64,000 bases of DNA. Origin: Agapetus fuscipes (Eukaryota > Arthropoda > Insecta > Trichoptera > Glossosomatidae). The notes beneath the pieces were generated by a model. The model saw only the letters and a list, made by a program, of their open reading frames with translations. It was not told where the DNA came from and made no database searches. The stretch covers positions 6,471,156-6,535,155 of the forward strand of contig OX637361.1 in NCBI GenBank assembly GCA_951799405.1, given 5' to 3'. Position numbers and translations under genes: made by a program. Of the stretch, positions 32,990 through 43,424 are shown in pieces. Position 1 is the stretch's first letter. Every line of letters starts with the position of its first letter.

Positions 32990-33234
32990 ACGGGGCTATT
33001 CTTAGACACTTTAGTCGTTGGTTGAGCCCACGCTTTGACAAACTAATGGTGCCTGAGCTGGAAGTTTCATCAGCACAGTCATTCTTACCGACCGAATTTT
33101 GTAATATTTGTATGAAAACAAATCAGCTGTTCACTTACCGCTATCTTGGATTGACAGGTCTTCATACAAATGCATCATTAGTTTGTCAAAGCGTGGGCTC
33201 AACCGACGACTAAAATGTCTAAGAATAGCCCCGT
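32990..33234. mobile_element. MITE with 60-bp terminal inverted repeats containing a MITE-N core
   Basis: ACGGGGCTATTCTTAGACA, then GGTTGAGCCCACGCTTTGAC, pairs with the complementary right arm (33176-33234) with very few mismatches. TA lies directly outside both ends (32988-32989 and 33235-33236). The interior AATATTTGTATGAAAAC, ATCAGCTGTTCACTTACCGC and GTCTTCATACAAAT is MITE-N sequence. Confidence 0.8.
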
Positions 33235-33236
33235 TA

Positions 33237-33896
33237 GAGTTTAAGAAAACTGTTATCTCAAAGTCAAACTATACTTACATAAAAAATATATAGTAATTTT
33301 GAAACAGTTACATTTGAAAATATACAGATTCTTAAAGTCTGTAAGGACTTGATTTCGAGTAGAACGGCTCTGATAAATAAAATAAATAAAAACGAAGGTA
33401 TTTAAAGTTTAGGAAAACACATTTTGAAATGACTTCGATGCCAGAATTGATAAAACAAACATTACATTTGAATGTATTTTATCACGAATGTCGTAAATAC
33501 AAAACATGTGACACTTTTCCGATAAAAAAAACTTACGTAATATACATAAGTATACCTATCGTAAATAAGCTATGCATGTTTGTGAAATTTCAGATAGGAG
33601 CTATTTAGTAACTTCAATAAATATGAGAGTCTGTTGAGAAAACAAGAAAACTCCTGAATCTATTTCTAGTGAAAATAAATAAGCTGAAAGAAGTTGTAAC
33701 CTGCAAAAATAAATGAGCCCACGTCGACTTTCAATCAATCACGTCTATATAGAACTTAATTTTTAGCTCATTACAAAGTTAAAAAAAAAAACAATTTTAA
33801 CGCAGTAAGTTGTAATGCTAATGCCACCCCTGCTTCTGCAAAAGGAGGCAATAATTGCAGTCTTTGTGTTGATTTGGCGTTTGTCAAATCTTACTT
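33237..33896. other. AT-rich intergenic DNA
   Basis: Nothing recognised. Confidence 0.45.
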
Positions 33897-34134
33897 GACC
33901 GGTCCGTAGTTCAGTGGTAACACTTCGGACTCTGAATGGGAAGGTTGTGGGTTCGATTCCCGGCGGAGCACAAAAAATATACCAGTTATATTTTCAAATT
34001 TGCTCTTCGCTGGGTTGAAAAATTCATAAAACCTTTACCAATGACTGGTCACCAAAAGGTCCATCCAGCTTTACAGCAACTGGGTCTTGCTTGAGAATTG
34101 GCGCTTTGTAGCGACGACGATCAAGCTCGTAAAA
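33897..34134 (+). mobile_element. SINE-A, 3' tail replaced by SINE-B
   Basis: An intact head (GACCGGTCCGTAGTTCAGTG, GGGTTCGATTCCCGGCGGAG) and body run to CAAGCTCGTAAAA, where SINE-B starts. This is the best preserved A/B-box pair of the family. Confidence 0.85.
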
Positions 34135-34398
34135 GGTCGATAGCTCAATTGGTAGAATGCTTGCATTCCATGCCGAGAGCAAGGGTTCGATCTCGAAGGT
34201 TTACTCAGCCTTCACAAGAAATGAGAACCAGCCCCCCCGGGAGCTGGGAAACCCCCACTTCAACTGAAAGTGGTTGGTGTGAGGCCGGCTCCCTTACCTG
34301 TAAAAATAAATAGGTCCCGAAGCGCCACATGCGACCCCTTCGGGGATAACGCAGGCAAGAAGTTACACTATATGTGTAGCTTAGTTGCGTTTTTTTTT
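34135..34398 (+). mobile_element. SINE-B, nearly complete
   Basis: GGTCGATAGCTCAATTGGTA to TGTGTAGCTTAGTTGCGTTT and a T-run. The GTGTCAGAAATG-to-ACCGG interior is deleted, so this copy is shorter than the others. Confidence 0.85.
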
Positions 34399-34961
34399 AC
34401 TTGAGTTTCATTTATGTGCCTATTAGGTAGGTACTGATTATAAAAAAACATTGAAAATATGCATTCAGTTCTTTATTTATCTCGTTGCCCTGTTTTTGCA
34501 ATAAACATTTGTATTTATTTCCTCACAAAGGTTTATTTCATCACAAACACAATCTTTCCAAAATTGCATGCTTTCAAAAAAACTATGGTAGAAAATAAAG
34601 ATTGTCCAACGGGGAAGAATATGTGCCTTTCCGAAAAAGTTGTCCACGTGGTTTACGTGTGTGCTGTTGGTGTGTGTGCGTGTGCTGTAAGCGTGTGTAA
34701 GCACGAACCTACACGTGAGCGTCTTGCAGCACGCATGCGCAGATCGCGTGGTTCCGGCACGCATCAGGATCGTGAGAATCACGCGTCTCCCTGTATAACA
34801 GAGGGTAGGGTTTCTTTTTTGTGAAGGCTTTTTGTAAAGAAATCAAATACCCTTACGCGCATATGGTGACTAGTGTAAGCTAAGCTGCAACTTCCATATT
34901 GTTATTTATATTTTGCGTAGTATTGACTGAATTTAATTACAAGTAATAATAATCTAAGTTG
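34399..34961. other. Intergenic DNA with (GT)-rich segment
   Basis: GTGTGTGCTGTTGGTGTGTG near 34658 grades into GTAAGCACGAACCTACACGT, a scrap of family C. A 121-codon frame across it is not credible as a gene. Confidence 0.45.
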
Positions 34962-35635
34962 CGAGGATACATTAACATTCAAAGCTCATATATCAAATGC
35001 ATGCCCACAAACAAACACGTGTAAATAATAATAATAAGAATTCTTTGACATAGGTTGGTATGAAGCTGACCACCCATCTAATCTAATCTTATCTAAGATA
35101 TGTAACATTAAGGATTCACATTATATGCATTTTCACAAGCAGGCACGTATAAGTTCGCGCTTAAACATGCCACATGTGGATTTACAATATATCAAAACCC
35201 AAATCTCAAATGGACATACGCCCTTGCCGTCCTTCCCTGAAACAGGGGTGACATTGGCAAAATGCACCATTTTCTACAGCATGGGTGGTCAGCCTCATAT
35301 CAACCTATAAGTTAAGGAATACAAAAATAATGGTATTAAGAATTCCTTGACATAGGTTGATATGAAGCAGACCTCCCATACTGTAAAAAAACTAAATTGC
35401 CTCAATTTCTTCCTGTTCTTATATTCATCTTGCATACCACGAAGTTGTAAATATGTTCAATGAATGCCACCCGGTTTCAGAGAGGAAAAGCGGTGGAAGT
35501 TGCAAAGTTTATGGTCATGTCAGGGTTTGGTTTATTTTGTACACGCACATGCGCGAACTTACACGTGTTTGTGGGCGTGCATTAAATATGAGCCATATAT
35601 TTCAATATGTCTCTGCGATTTAGATTATAGATACT
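34962..35635. mobile_element. Cluster of five family C pieces in mixed orientation
   Basis: C (-) 3' half at 34962-35033. C (+) 5' scrap at 35037-35077. Nearly complete C (-) at 35078-35325, with a TAGATAAGATTAGATTAG tail. C (+) 5' end at 35340-35400. C (+) 3' part at 35465-35635. Confidence 0.8.
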
Positions 35636-35744
35636 TTCATACTTGACATATCCCATAGGCCATAAATAATGAGAAAAATGGGATAAAACTTAAATACCTT
35701 AAAAAAATCAAACTAATATTTATTTTAACTAAATGTATCAATGT

Positions 35745-35840
35745 GTCAATTCTTACGGTGTTATTCACACACAGCAAATCCATGGCTCATCCGCCACCCA
35801 ACTTGAACAATGATCTATGGTTCAGATATGCCTTAAATTT
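35745..35840 (-). repeat. Repeat L without the MITE insertion
   Basis: The complement reads GGGTGGCGGATGAGCCATGG, TTTGCTGTGTG and GAATAACACCGTAAGAATTG. It is an empty-site homologue of 32880-32989 plus its right flank. Confidence 0.6.
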
Positions 35841-35879
35841 GTTGTATATAGCACTGTTAGTTTTAACTGCATCATAACA

Positions 35880-36129
35880 TTCCTTGACTTATAGGTTGGT
35901 ATGAGGCTGACCACCCATACTGTAAAAAATGGTTCACTTTGCCAATGTCACCCCTGTTTCAGGGAAGGTCGGCAAAAGTTGTGGGGCTTATGTTCATTTG
36001 AGGTTTGGATTTTATTTGTAAGTACACATTCAGCATTTGTAAGCGCGAACTACACTTGTTGGTTTGTGGGCATACATCTGAGAGCTTTAAATGAATATAT
36101 CTTTGCAACTTAGATTATAGATTATAGAT
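35880..36129 (+). mobile_element. Family C, full unit
   Basis: TCCTTGACTTATAGGTTGG to CAACTTAGATTATAGATTATAG. ATAACAT occurs on both sides of the unit, a probable 7-bp target duplication. Contains the 70-codon MRLTTHTVKNGS frame. Confidence 0.85.
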
Positions 36130-36171
36130 AACATAAACAAAAATTCAAGTTCAAAATTAATAAACAACACG

Positions 36172-36450
36172 CCCCTTAAGTGCTTGTTTGTCTTATATCC
36201 ATCAAAGGTGAGCAATGTCTTTATGTGAGCAATGTCTTTATGTGTCCTGTAGTGGTCCTGTACCTATGTTTCTTATAAATTTAAATTGTTTTGAAAATAC
36301 TAAAAACAACTCTCACATTATCATGTTTTACGTTTTTATCTTAGCTCAAATTGTGTAGAATGTGATTCTTTTCACAATCTTTGGACAATTCCACTTAAAG
36401 GCCATCTTTGAATCAAATGATAGATAAGCCAAACAAGCACTGGAAGGGGG
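36172..36450 (+). mobile_element. MITE-F, complete
   Basis: The left end CCCCTTAAGTGCTTGTTTG and the complemented right end CCCCTTCCAGTGCTTGTTTG form about 25-bp inverted repeats. The core has ACTCTCACATTATCATGTTT and TGTGTAGAATGTGATTCTT. No transposase. Confidence 0.8.
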
Positions 36451-37026
36451 GAACAGCATGTGAGTCACATTAAGTAAACACCACACATCAAAAAAATAAA
36501 AAATAAAGAAAAAAAAACACCCATCGCTTAATGATCACACTCCAACATTCAAAAAACTATATTTAGAAAGGAGAATATGACAAAAAAAAATACATCTATA
36601 TTTTATCCCAGACATAAACCTAGAACCATAAAATCAAGATAAAATGGTGCAAGAGTGGCTTAATGACTGTACAACAGACTCACTACTAAAAGGTCTCGTT
36701 TGTATGGAGTTTTGAGTGAGTTGGGTTGTTTTGGTTTTGAGTTTCGAGGGTCTCGCAGCAAGGAGTCGACACCTGCCTCTGGTTCCCACACTTTGGAACG
36801 GATGTGACGTATTAAGAGAGCCTCAGACCCGAAAGGTCTCATATCGACGGTTAAAAGGCTGTAGGGCATAAGCGACAAAAACTAAATTGTTCAGGAGAGC
36901 AGCTTAAAGTTTGAGATTGCAGAAAAATGGCACAACTTATTTTTTTTATCATAGGTATCGTTAAAATCAAAACAGCTCTAAAATTAAAAAAAATATAGGC
37001 ATTTATTGTCATTCCTTGTAATGTGT

Positions 37027-37417
37027 TTTTTTGTAAGAAATCCTGTGAGGGAGACTCCCTAGATACTAGAGACTCTAGGGATCTATGCCACTCGTTGTAG
37101 TGCCGCAGAGGTGCACGAGCTTGGTCGTCGCTACAAAGCGCCACTACTCAAGCAAAACCCAGGTGCTGTAAGACTGTTTAAGGCGGTTTTATGATTTTTT
37201 TCAACCCAGCGAAATTATACATGTCTGCTTGTGGGAATGCATTTAATATAAATCTTAAATGATATATATCTTTGCAGCTTAGATTAGATTAGATTAGGGA
37301 AGAGCATTATTTGGAAAGATAAATTGTATTTTTTTATGCTCCGCCGGGATCCGAATCCACAACCTTCCATTTACGAGTCCGAAGTGTTGCCACTACGGAC
37401 TACGGACCGGTCTACGT
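37027..37417 (-). mobile_element. SINE-A type 1, interrupted by family C
   Basis: Minus-strand A has its tail at 37027-37211 and its head at 37298-37417 (GGACCGGTCCGTAGTCCGTA). It is cut at the CAGCGA point of the body. Confidence 0.8.
37212..37297 (+). mobile_element. 5'-truncated family C, 86 bp
   Basis: Starts AAATTATACATGTCTGCTTG and ends GCAGCTTAGATTAGATTAGATTA. It joins the SINE at a GCGAA microhomology, which fits 5' truncation during target-primed insertion. Confidence 0.8.
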
Positions 37418-37666
37418 TTTACAATGTTTTACGATTTTTTTTATGTCACAAGCGCCTTTAGGACAAAAAGCCACAATATTGTCGGTAACACCACAACCAG
37501 ACTTCGAAAACGCAGTTGTTTGCTTGTGCATAAACAACTTTAAAAAATCATCGTATAGCTTTGGGTGTTAGCGCATTTGAAAGAGCGGAAAATTTTAAGT
37601 AGGATAGCATTCATCATTTTTGACCAAAACGTCGCTTATGCCCTACTTCCTTTTAACCGTCGATAT

Positions 37667-38469
37667 CTTGGGTCTGTGTAGCGGTTCTTGTGTTTTTATT
37701 GAACCCGCGTCGACTAGACACAAGACCCCGAGTGTAAAACATTCCGTCAATCTCACTTCGATTGCGTAAATTAAAAAAATATGAAGCATACGACGACACT
37801 CCTGCAGAGTGATTTTGTTTTGATACATTTCTTCGATTTACGTAATCGAGGTGGGTTAACGCAATGCTTGATACTAAGGGAACAAATTGAGATTCATTTC
37901 ATAGCTAGTTGTGGTGGAAGAGACACTCGTATTATTTATGTTTAGGGTGTATTATCCACCTTATCTTGTATGTAATATTTTTTGGGTACGTATTTTTATG
38001 CTATCTATAATCTAAGATATTGTTATAATTTTTACTGAGTTCTCTTTTCATGGAACTGTAATTATTATTTAATTTAACACAATTTATTTTCCACGGTTTG
38101 GTTCACAATTTACAACAATTGAAAATCACTACTTACTGGTCTTTCACGGAAAAATGCTTGAAGCGACTACTCTGCTGATGCTCCATTCCAGTCCCTTTAT
38201 ATAAATATCTACAAAAGAGAGCTTTCTTGCATATTCCAGACCATTCAATCTCTTTTCTAGATTGTACTAGACAGCTGTTCCACTTCCATAATGGATCATA
38301 CCAGACGATTTTACACACACTAATGTACCTGTACAGGCGAACGCAGGTACTTCGAAGTTCGTAGTTCGCAACACTACCACCATCATGCTAATGCCAGATT
38401 GTTCTATACATTATGTATGCATTTACAGTCGCACGTAGGTACTCCAAGTTCGTAACACAGCCAAGGCGG
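37667..38469. other. Intergenic DNA
   Basis: Minus-strand frames of 61 codons are not recognised. Nothing else seen. Confidence 0.4.
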
Positions 38470-38575
38470 ATATACGCGGCTGGAGAGCCAAGGTGATGGA
38501 CTGGCGAGAGTGGAGGAGATTCCTGGATTCAGCCAAGGCCCACCCAGGGCGGTCGAGATTATGATGATGACGTGT
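38470..38575 (+). mobile_element. LINE C-terminal scrap with (GAT)-type tail
   Basis: Encodes AKVMDWREWRRFLDSAKAHP followed by GRSRL and a stop, then ATGATGATGA. The same order (tryptophan/arginine block, K-HP, GAT tail) is at 55090-55352. Confidence 0.65.
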
Positions 38576-39199
38576 ATGATTTATTTTAACTATTTAATAT
38601 TTAAAATAGTTCCAAGAGTTTATATTTACATAGGGTTTACATGATTATAACACATTTGTGACATTTGTAAACACTCCCGTGTAGGGGTCATTGGTATATA
38701 CAGAAAATAATTTGAGTGTGCCTAACACATAAAAATAAATTAACTCTTGTTTCTTTTTTTCTTTTTTTGATTTCTGCCAATTTCATTAATGCTTACGCGC
38801 CGTTAAAACATCATATGATATCCAATCCGTGAATTTCAAATTGCAAATCTCTAGAAAACTATAAAAAAAACTCTTGGTTCCCACGATCCCGAGGACGCGA
38901 TAAGGTGCTTTATACGGTAAATATTCAATTTATATTTGAATGTTGATAAGAAATCGGTAATTTATGCAAATCTTTACGGCATAGCGTCTACCCGGCATCG
39001 AATTTACATTTTTTTATAAGTGAATGCAAATAAACATGAGTCGAAACGCAAAAATAGGAGTATTATAGCATCTACATAGGTTCGAGTGAAGAAAAAAATG
39101 AATATTTTGCAATTTCAATACAAATACAAACGACACCTGCGCAAAAAAAAAACCAAGAGAGAAAATTGTTTATCTATAACTTACTACGTGGCAAATATA
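38576..39199. other. AT-rich intergenic DNA
   Basis: Nothing recognised. Confidence 0.4.
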
Positions 39200-39201
39200 T
39201 A

Positions 39202-40248
39202 TCTGTACCTTAGAGCTTAAACAACGGAACTCCACTTTTTTGCGTTTTTGAGTTAATGATGCAGAAATTATTATAATTAGCTTTTCTATAAGTGGTAAAA
39301 ATATTGGAGTCCTCGGACTCATAGTTACTGAGATATCAAGTGATATAAATATGGGATGCACATAAAAGTGCGAGCATAAACCACGGAAGTTCCACATACG
39401 TTGTTCACATTAATTTACATTAAATAAATATCGATACAAGAAGATAAACAGTTTTTACAGATCAAAAATATTTTGTCTAGTTTAGAAGTTATGATGGTTT
39501 AAAAAAGTGCACATTTTCACTAAAACTCGTCTCCTGCACAATTCACTAAATGTGACTACCGTTGTTTATGCTCTAAGGCAGCGGTTCCCGAATTCTTTTG
39601 GCTACGGAACCCTTTTTGGCTCACCGTTTTTGTGCAGAACCCTAGCTAGGCCCTAGAGTCTAGTAGGGTCTAGAGCTCAAGTAAGAAGTACCTAAACTAA
39701 CTGTAACATTGTTTTTTTACGTGAGATCACACCATACTGAGGCTTTTTGGCTTGGTGTTCGCATCTTGTAAGTATAGTTTGACTATAAAAGAAAGACTTT
39801 TTCAGGTTTGTCAAATGTTCACGTATACTTTTCTCCACGTCTGCAGCGATTTAAAGATAATTTTTTTTCGAGAAATTGCTGGAGTAGCGGAAAGCAGTCA
39901 TAACTCTTTTGTCCAAGACATTCAATCCAGAAGGCGATTTTCCCTTTCAATGAAGATATTTTGTCGCTCACTGTAAACATGGTTAGCTGTTTCCCTGCAG
40001 AGAGCCTAAACCTAAACGGAATTTCGGAATACAGTATTTTAAATTAAGATAATAATTACGTTCATTTATAAAATTACCATATCTATATCTAAATATATCA
40101 AAGGTACGAGTAAAGCGATTTAAAATAGCTAGAATTAGAAAAAAAAACATCGAAATCTTGAATATTTTCGCGGAACCCCTGAGAGCCTTCTACGGAACCC
40201 CAGGGTTCCGCGGAACACCATTCGGGAACCGCTGCTCTAAGGTACAGA
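39202..40248. mobile_element. TA-flanked MITE split by hAT-2
   Basis: Ends TCTGTACCTTAGAGC-TAAAC and its complement (GTTTATGCTCTAAGG...TACAGA, continued across the hAT insertion) lie next to TA on both sides (39200-39201, 40249-40250). The left inverted repeat is about 28 bp. No transposase ORF. A minus-strand 75-codon frame is unassigned. Confidence 0.7.
39579..40234. mobile_element. hAT-2, non-autonomous hAT element
   Basis: The left end CAGCGGTTCCCGAAT matches the complement of the right end (CAGCGGTTCCCGAAT) at all 15 positions. The 8-bp duplication CTCTAAGG lies at 39571-39578 and 40235-40242. Subterminal GGAACCC motifs are present on both sides. The interior (frame of 74 codons at 39752-39976, containing a short possible hAT-like remnant) lacks a recognisable catalytic domain. 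Confidence 0.88.
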
Positions 40249-40645
40249 TATTATTTAAGATTCATATTTTATGTATTACCACAGGCAGACTTGCTCAAGT
40301 TTGCGCTTACATATGCAGCAATCGCAGCATGTGAACTTATAAGATTTATCTAAAATTTATAATCAAAGTTGCAAACATATGTAAACATTTTAAATTCATG
40401 CGCGCAAAAAGACACATTTAATTTTGCGCTCATTAATGTTGCAGTTGTACTTAGAAATTAAAATTCAAACCTCAAATGAACATAGGCCTGCACAATTTTT
40501 GTCGGGTGACACTAGAAAAGTGAACCGCTTTTTACAATATGGATGGTCAGCCGCAAACCAACCTATACCCAAGTCAAGGAATAAACATCAAAACCCCAAT
40601 CTCAGATTAACATAAGCCCTGCGACTCTTGTCGGCTTTGCAAACT
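40249..40645 (-). mobile_element. Family C copies, diverged
   Basis: A 3' piece at 40250-40345, a nearly complete unit at 40363-40582 (complement starts TTCCTTGACTTGGGTATAGG) and a scrap at 40585-40640. Confidence 0.7.
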
Positions 40646-40734
40646 TATAGAACTTGTGAGCGTGCATTAATTAGATACGAATGTGAGTGTTTTGGTATTT
40701 TTGCAACTAAGATTATAGATAGATTTTTTTAATA

Positions 40735-40922
40735 CACATCGACAGTTAAAAGAAAGTAAGGCATAGGCGACGTTTTGGTCAAAAATAAGCTATGAATACT
40801 ATCCGACATAAATTTTTCCGCTCTTTCTAATGATCTCACATCTCACTATCCAACATTTTTTTCTGCAATCTCAAACTTTAAACTGCTCTCCTGAACAATT
40901 TAGTTTTTGTCATTTATGCTTA
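40735..40922 (+). mobile_element. MITE-K, copy 2, uninterrupted
   Basis: ATCGACAGTTAAAAGAAAGT, GGCATAGGCGACGTTTTGG and the end CTGCTCTCCTGAACAATTTA match the two outer parts of the 36.8-37.7 kb copy in reversed order. It therefore represents the element without the SINE. Confidence 0.65.
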
Positions 40923-41237
40923 TTGTATGTATCCTTAATATGTATAATATTGGGTAGCATGTAACAAATCGTCAGCTATTTTTTTGTGACAAATTGCCAT
41001 GATTAATACGTCGGATGCATTTCAAAACAATTAAAATTATATTAAACTGGCACGCAGCGCCCGAACTAAATTTTTGTGATCTACAATTTTTAAATGCTTC
41101 ATAACCAGTAGGGAATCCAAATTATTTTGTCATATTTATTTTTATACTAGTAAATTATATAATTTTGTTATGAAATTTAAAAGACATTTGGAGATTTGAA
41201 ATTTACTTCTGCAATTTATTTTTCCGCATTTATTAAT

Positions 41238-41630
41238 GTCACCCCTGTTTCAAGAGAAATCGGCATGAGTTTGGGTCTTATTTTTAAATAAGTACATAGT
41301 GCATATCGCCACTTGAAAGGTAAAACTAAATAAGTGCTGATTCACTGATTTGAGAAATCATGCATTAAACATTTTATTGCGCATAACTTCTCATAGTAAG
41401 TGAACTCATTATGAACTATTAATCATGACGAACTCCATAACTACAGGATTTTCTTAGTTTTTTCTCTCGTAGAAAGTAGGAAAAATGAACATTTATCTGA
41501 GAAACCGTTGTTGGCTTAATATGTCACATATTCAGTTTTACCTTTAAGGTATCAATGTGCGCTATGCAGTATGTGTAAGCAAAAACTTACTTTTACGTGT
41601 ATGCTTGGTAGCATAGATACTAATAATAAT
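41238..41630 (+). mobile_element. Family C split by MITE-H
   Basis: C pieces at 41238-41290 and 41557-41630 flank the H element. Confidence 0.6.
41317..41556 (+). mobile_element. MITE-H, copy 2
   Basis: Inverted ends AAAGGTAAAACT and AGTTTTACCTTT. The internal CTGATTCACTGATTTGAGAA matches the 1.5 and 48.2 kb copies. Confidence 0.7.
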
Positions 41631-41688
41631 ATTAAGATGATTTATTAGCGCTGTTTTTGTGTGAATCACAGCTCAAGAGCCCTGTGTC
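41630..41688 (-). mobile_element. SINE-A type 2 tail fragment
   Basis: Complement of GGGCTCTTGAGCTGTGATTC and AAAACAGCGCTAATAAATCA. Head and body are absent. Confidence 0.7.
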
Positions 41689-41765
41689 TATAAAAATAAT
41701 AATCTATAGACAGAAAAAAACAAGCGCCTCCTATTTTGAAAACTAATCTGCATTTTGCCTTATTC

Positions 41766-41892
41766 TTTCAAATGAACATAAGCCTTGCAACTCTTGCCGT
41801 CCTTCCCTGGAACAGGGGTGACATTGGCAAAGTGAACCAATTTTTTTACAGTATGGGTGGTCAGCCGCATAACAACCTATAAGTCAAGGAAC
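41766..41892 (-). mobile_element. Family C, 5' half
   Basis: Complement begins TTCCTTGACTTATAGGTTG and ends at ATGTTCATTTGA; 3'-truncated. Confidence 0.8.
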
Positions 41893-42545
41893 ATCCTTTA
41901 AGTTCGATTTTTAAAATACTATTTATTTTAACCTTTGCAATATTTTCTCATTTTTACAACTTGGTATTTTTACAAAAATATCACAAATCAAAGAATGGCT
42001 AACAGTTTCTTTAGACACATCAAAAGGATAAAGCAAACTCATTAAAAAATTATCTCTTTCCTGTCCCTGCACTTACGTAGTTGAAATTGAAACACTCAAA
42101 ATTGTATCCTATTTAATGTAAGATACATCCTAAATGTATTGATTCATCTTTGGGTAGTTCAAGCAATTCCAGAGGCGCTACTGTTCAAAGCTTGCATTTT
42201 CCAATCAGCGATTACGCTTTTTGCTGGTCGAGCCTTAGTGCTTCTGTATCGCCGAGCAACTAAAACCTTTTTTCACAAAGGCAGAGTGCAAGCATCCCGA
42301 CGATAATAAACCTCGCCGGGATAACTCGCCATAATTACATCAGTATGAAATTTGCCGGCAATCTTCGTTTTTCGGTCTTTCCTTTGCGGTCAACGGAAAC
42401 TCTGCCCCAAGCACCACAAAACATAACCCTGAATAAAAAAGTAAAGAAACTAAAGCAACTCCTCTACTGATCGTCTCAGTTTCTGTGTATTCTTGGTGAA
42501 ATGATATGGTTTGAGTTTTGAAGTTGTATACTTGGTGGTTCCATG
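41893..42545. other. Intergenic DNA
   Basis: A minus-strand 77-codon frame (42340-42573) has no recognised domain. Nothing else seen. Confidence 0.4.
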
Positions 42546-43073
42546 TTAGAACGGCACAGTGACAAAATGACACATAAAATTAACTTGTACGTCATGCTGT
42601 AGAAAATGGTTCTCTTTGCTTATGTCACCTCTGTTTCAGGGAAGGTCGGCAAGAGTTGCAGGGTGCAAGTTCATTTGAGATTTGGGTTTTTATGTTGTAG
42701 GTTCACATGCGGCATGTGCAAACGCGAATTTATACGTGTCTGCTTGTGACAATGCATATAACGTGAATTCCCTATGTTACATATCTTTGCAACTTATATT
42801 AGAGATAAAAGAGACATTACGACACATGATAGTACCTACATTATATGAAAAAACATCACAAACATTAAACCAGGTGATGTTTTTTTATGTGCCGTTTATG
42901 GTATGTTCTGTTATAGGTATGTGATGTGTTTTGTCGTAATAGTGTATTTTCTGTGTTGTTTTGTCATAGCAATGTTTTGTCATGTGATGTACCGTCACCA
43001 TGATGTTCATTGTTCTGTCATGTGTTGTTCTGTCATGTATTGTTTTGTCACTGTACCGTTCTATCCTGTCACC
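42546..43073. mobile_element. FB-G fold-back element with family C insertion
   Basis: The left end TTAGAACGGCACAGTGACAA pairs with the right end TTGTCACTGTACCGTTCTA. The left arm resumes after C at 42805 (GACATTACGACACATGATAG). The right arm has TTCTGTCATGTGTTGTTCTG. Confidence 0.75.
42588..42800 (+). mobile_element. Family C inside FB-G
   Basis: GTCATGCTGTAGAAAATGG to GCAACTTATATTAGAGATA. It lacks the first 40 bp or so of the unit. Confidence 0.8.
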
Positions 43074-43424
43074 ATACTTGGTATACTGTTGTTTCATTGA
43101 GCTAACTTGAGCAAAACAGTCAATTGCTTCGATGTAATCGAATAGGTTATTAGAGCTACGCGTGTGAATTGCCTGTTGCCCCGGTATTCTTCGGCTGAAG
43201 GTTCTTCAGATCTTTGCAGGAGGAATGCGATCGGCCAGGATGACAGATCAAAGAACCCTTTGTCGCTTCGGCATGTGACAATCCAGGGATATCTGAAGCA
43301 GAGCGTGGAAATATGCGATAAATAGATAATGCAGTTGAGAGAGATAAAATAAATTGACAACGATCAAGAGAATGAATGCCATTGGATGGCGTACTTTTTC
43401 ATTCAAAAGCTTACTGAAACACTA

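Larger units (their letters stand above)
36841..37666. mobile_element. MITE-K with nested SINE-A and family C
   Basis: The ends are inverted repeats of 36 bp with two mismatches: ATATCGACGGTTAAAAGG then GTAGGGCATAAGCGAC at 36841-36876, and the complement at 37631-37666. A second copy of the left and right segments is at 40735-40922. Weaker pairing may extend further outwards. The SINE-A occupies much of the interior. Confidence 0.75.

Noticed and set aside
33897..33975. tRNA-gene-like sequences at SINE heads (A and B boxes)
   Set aside because: The same heads recur with SINE bodies and lack a consistent acceptor stem, so they are retroposon promoters and not functional tRNA genes.
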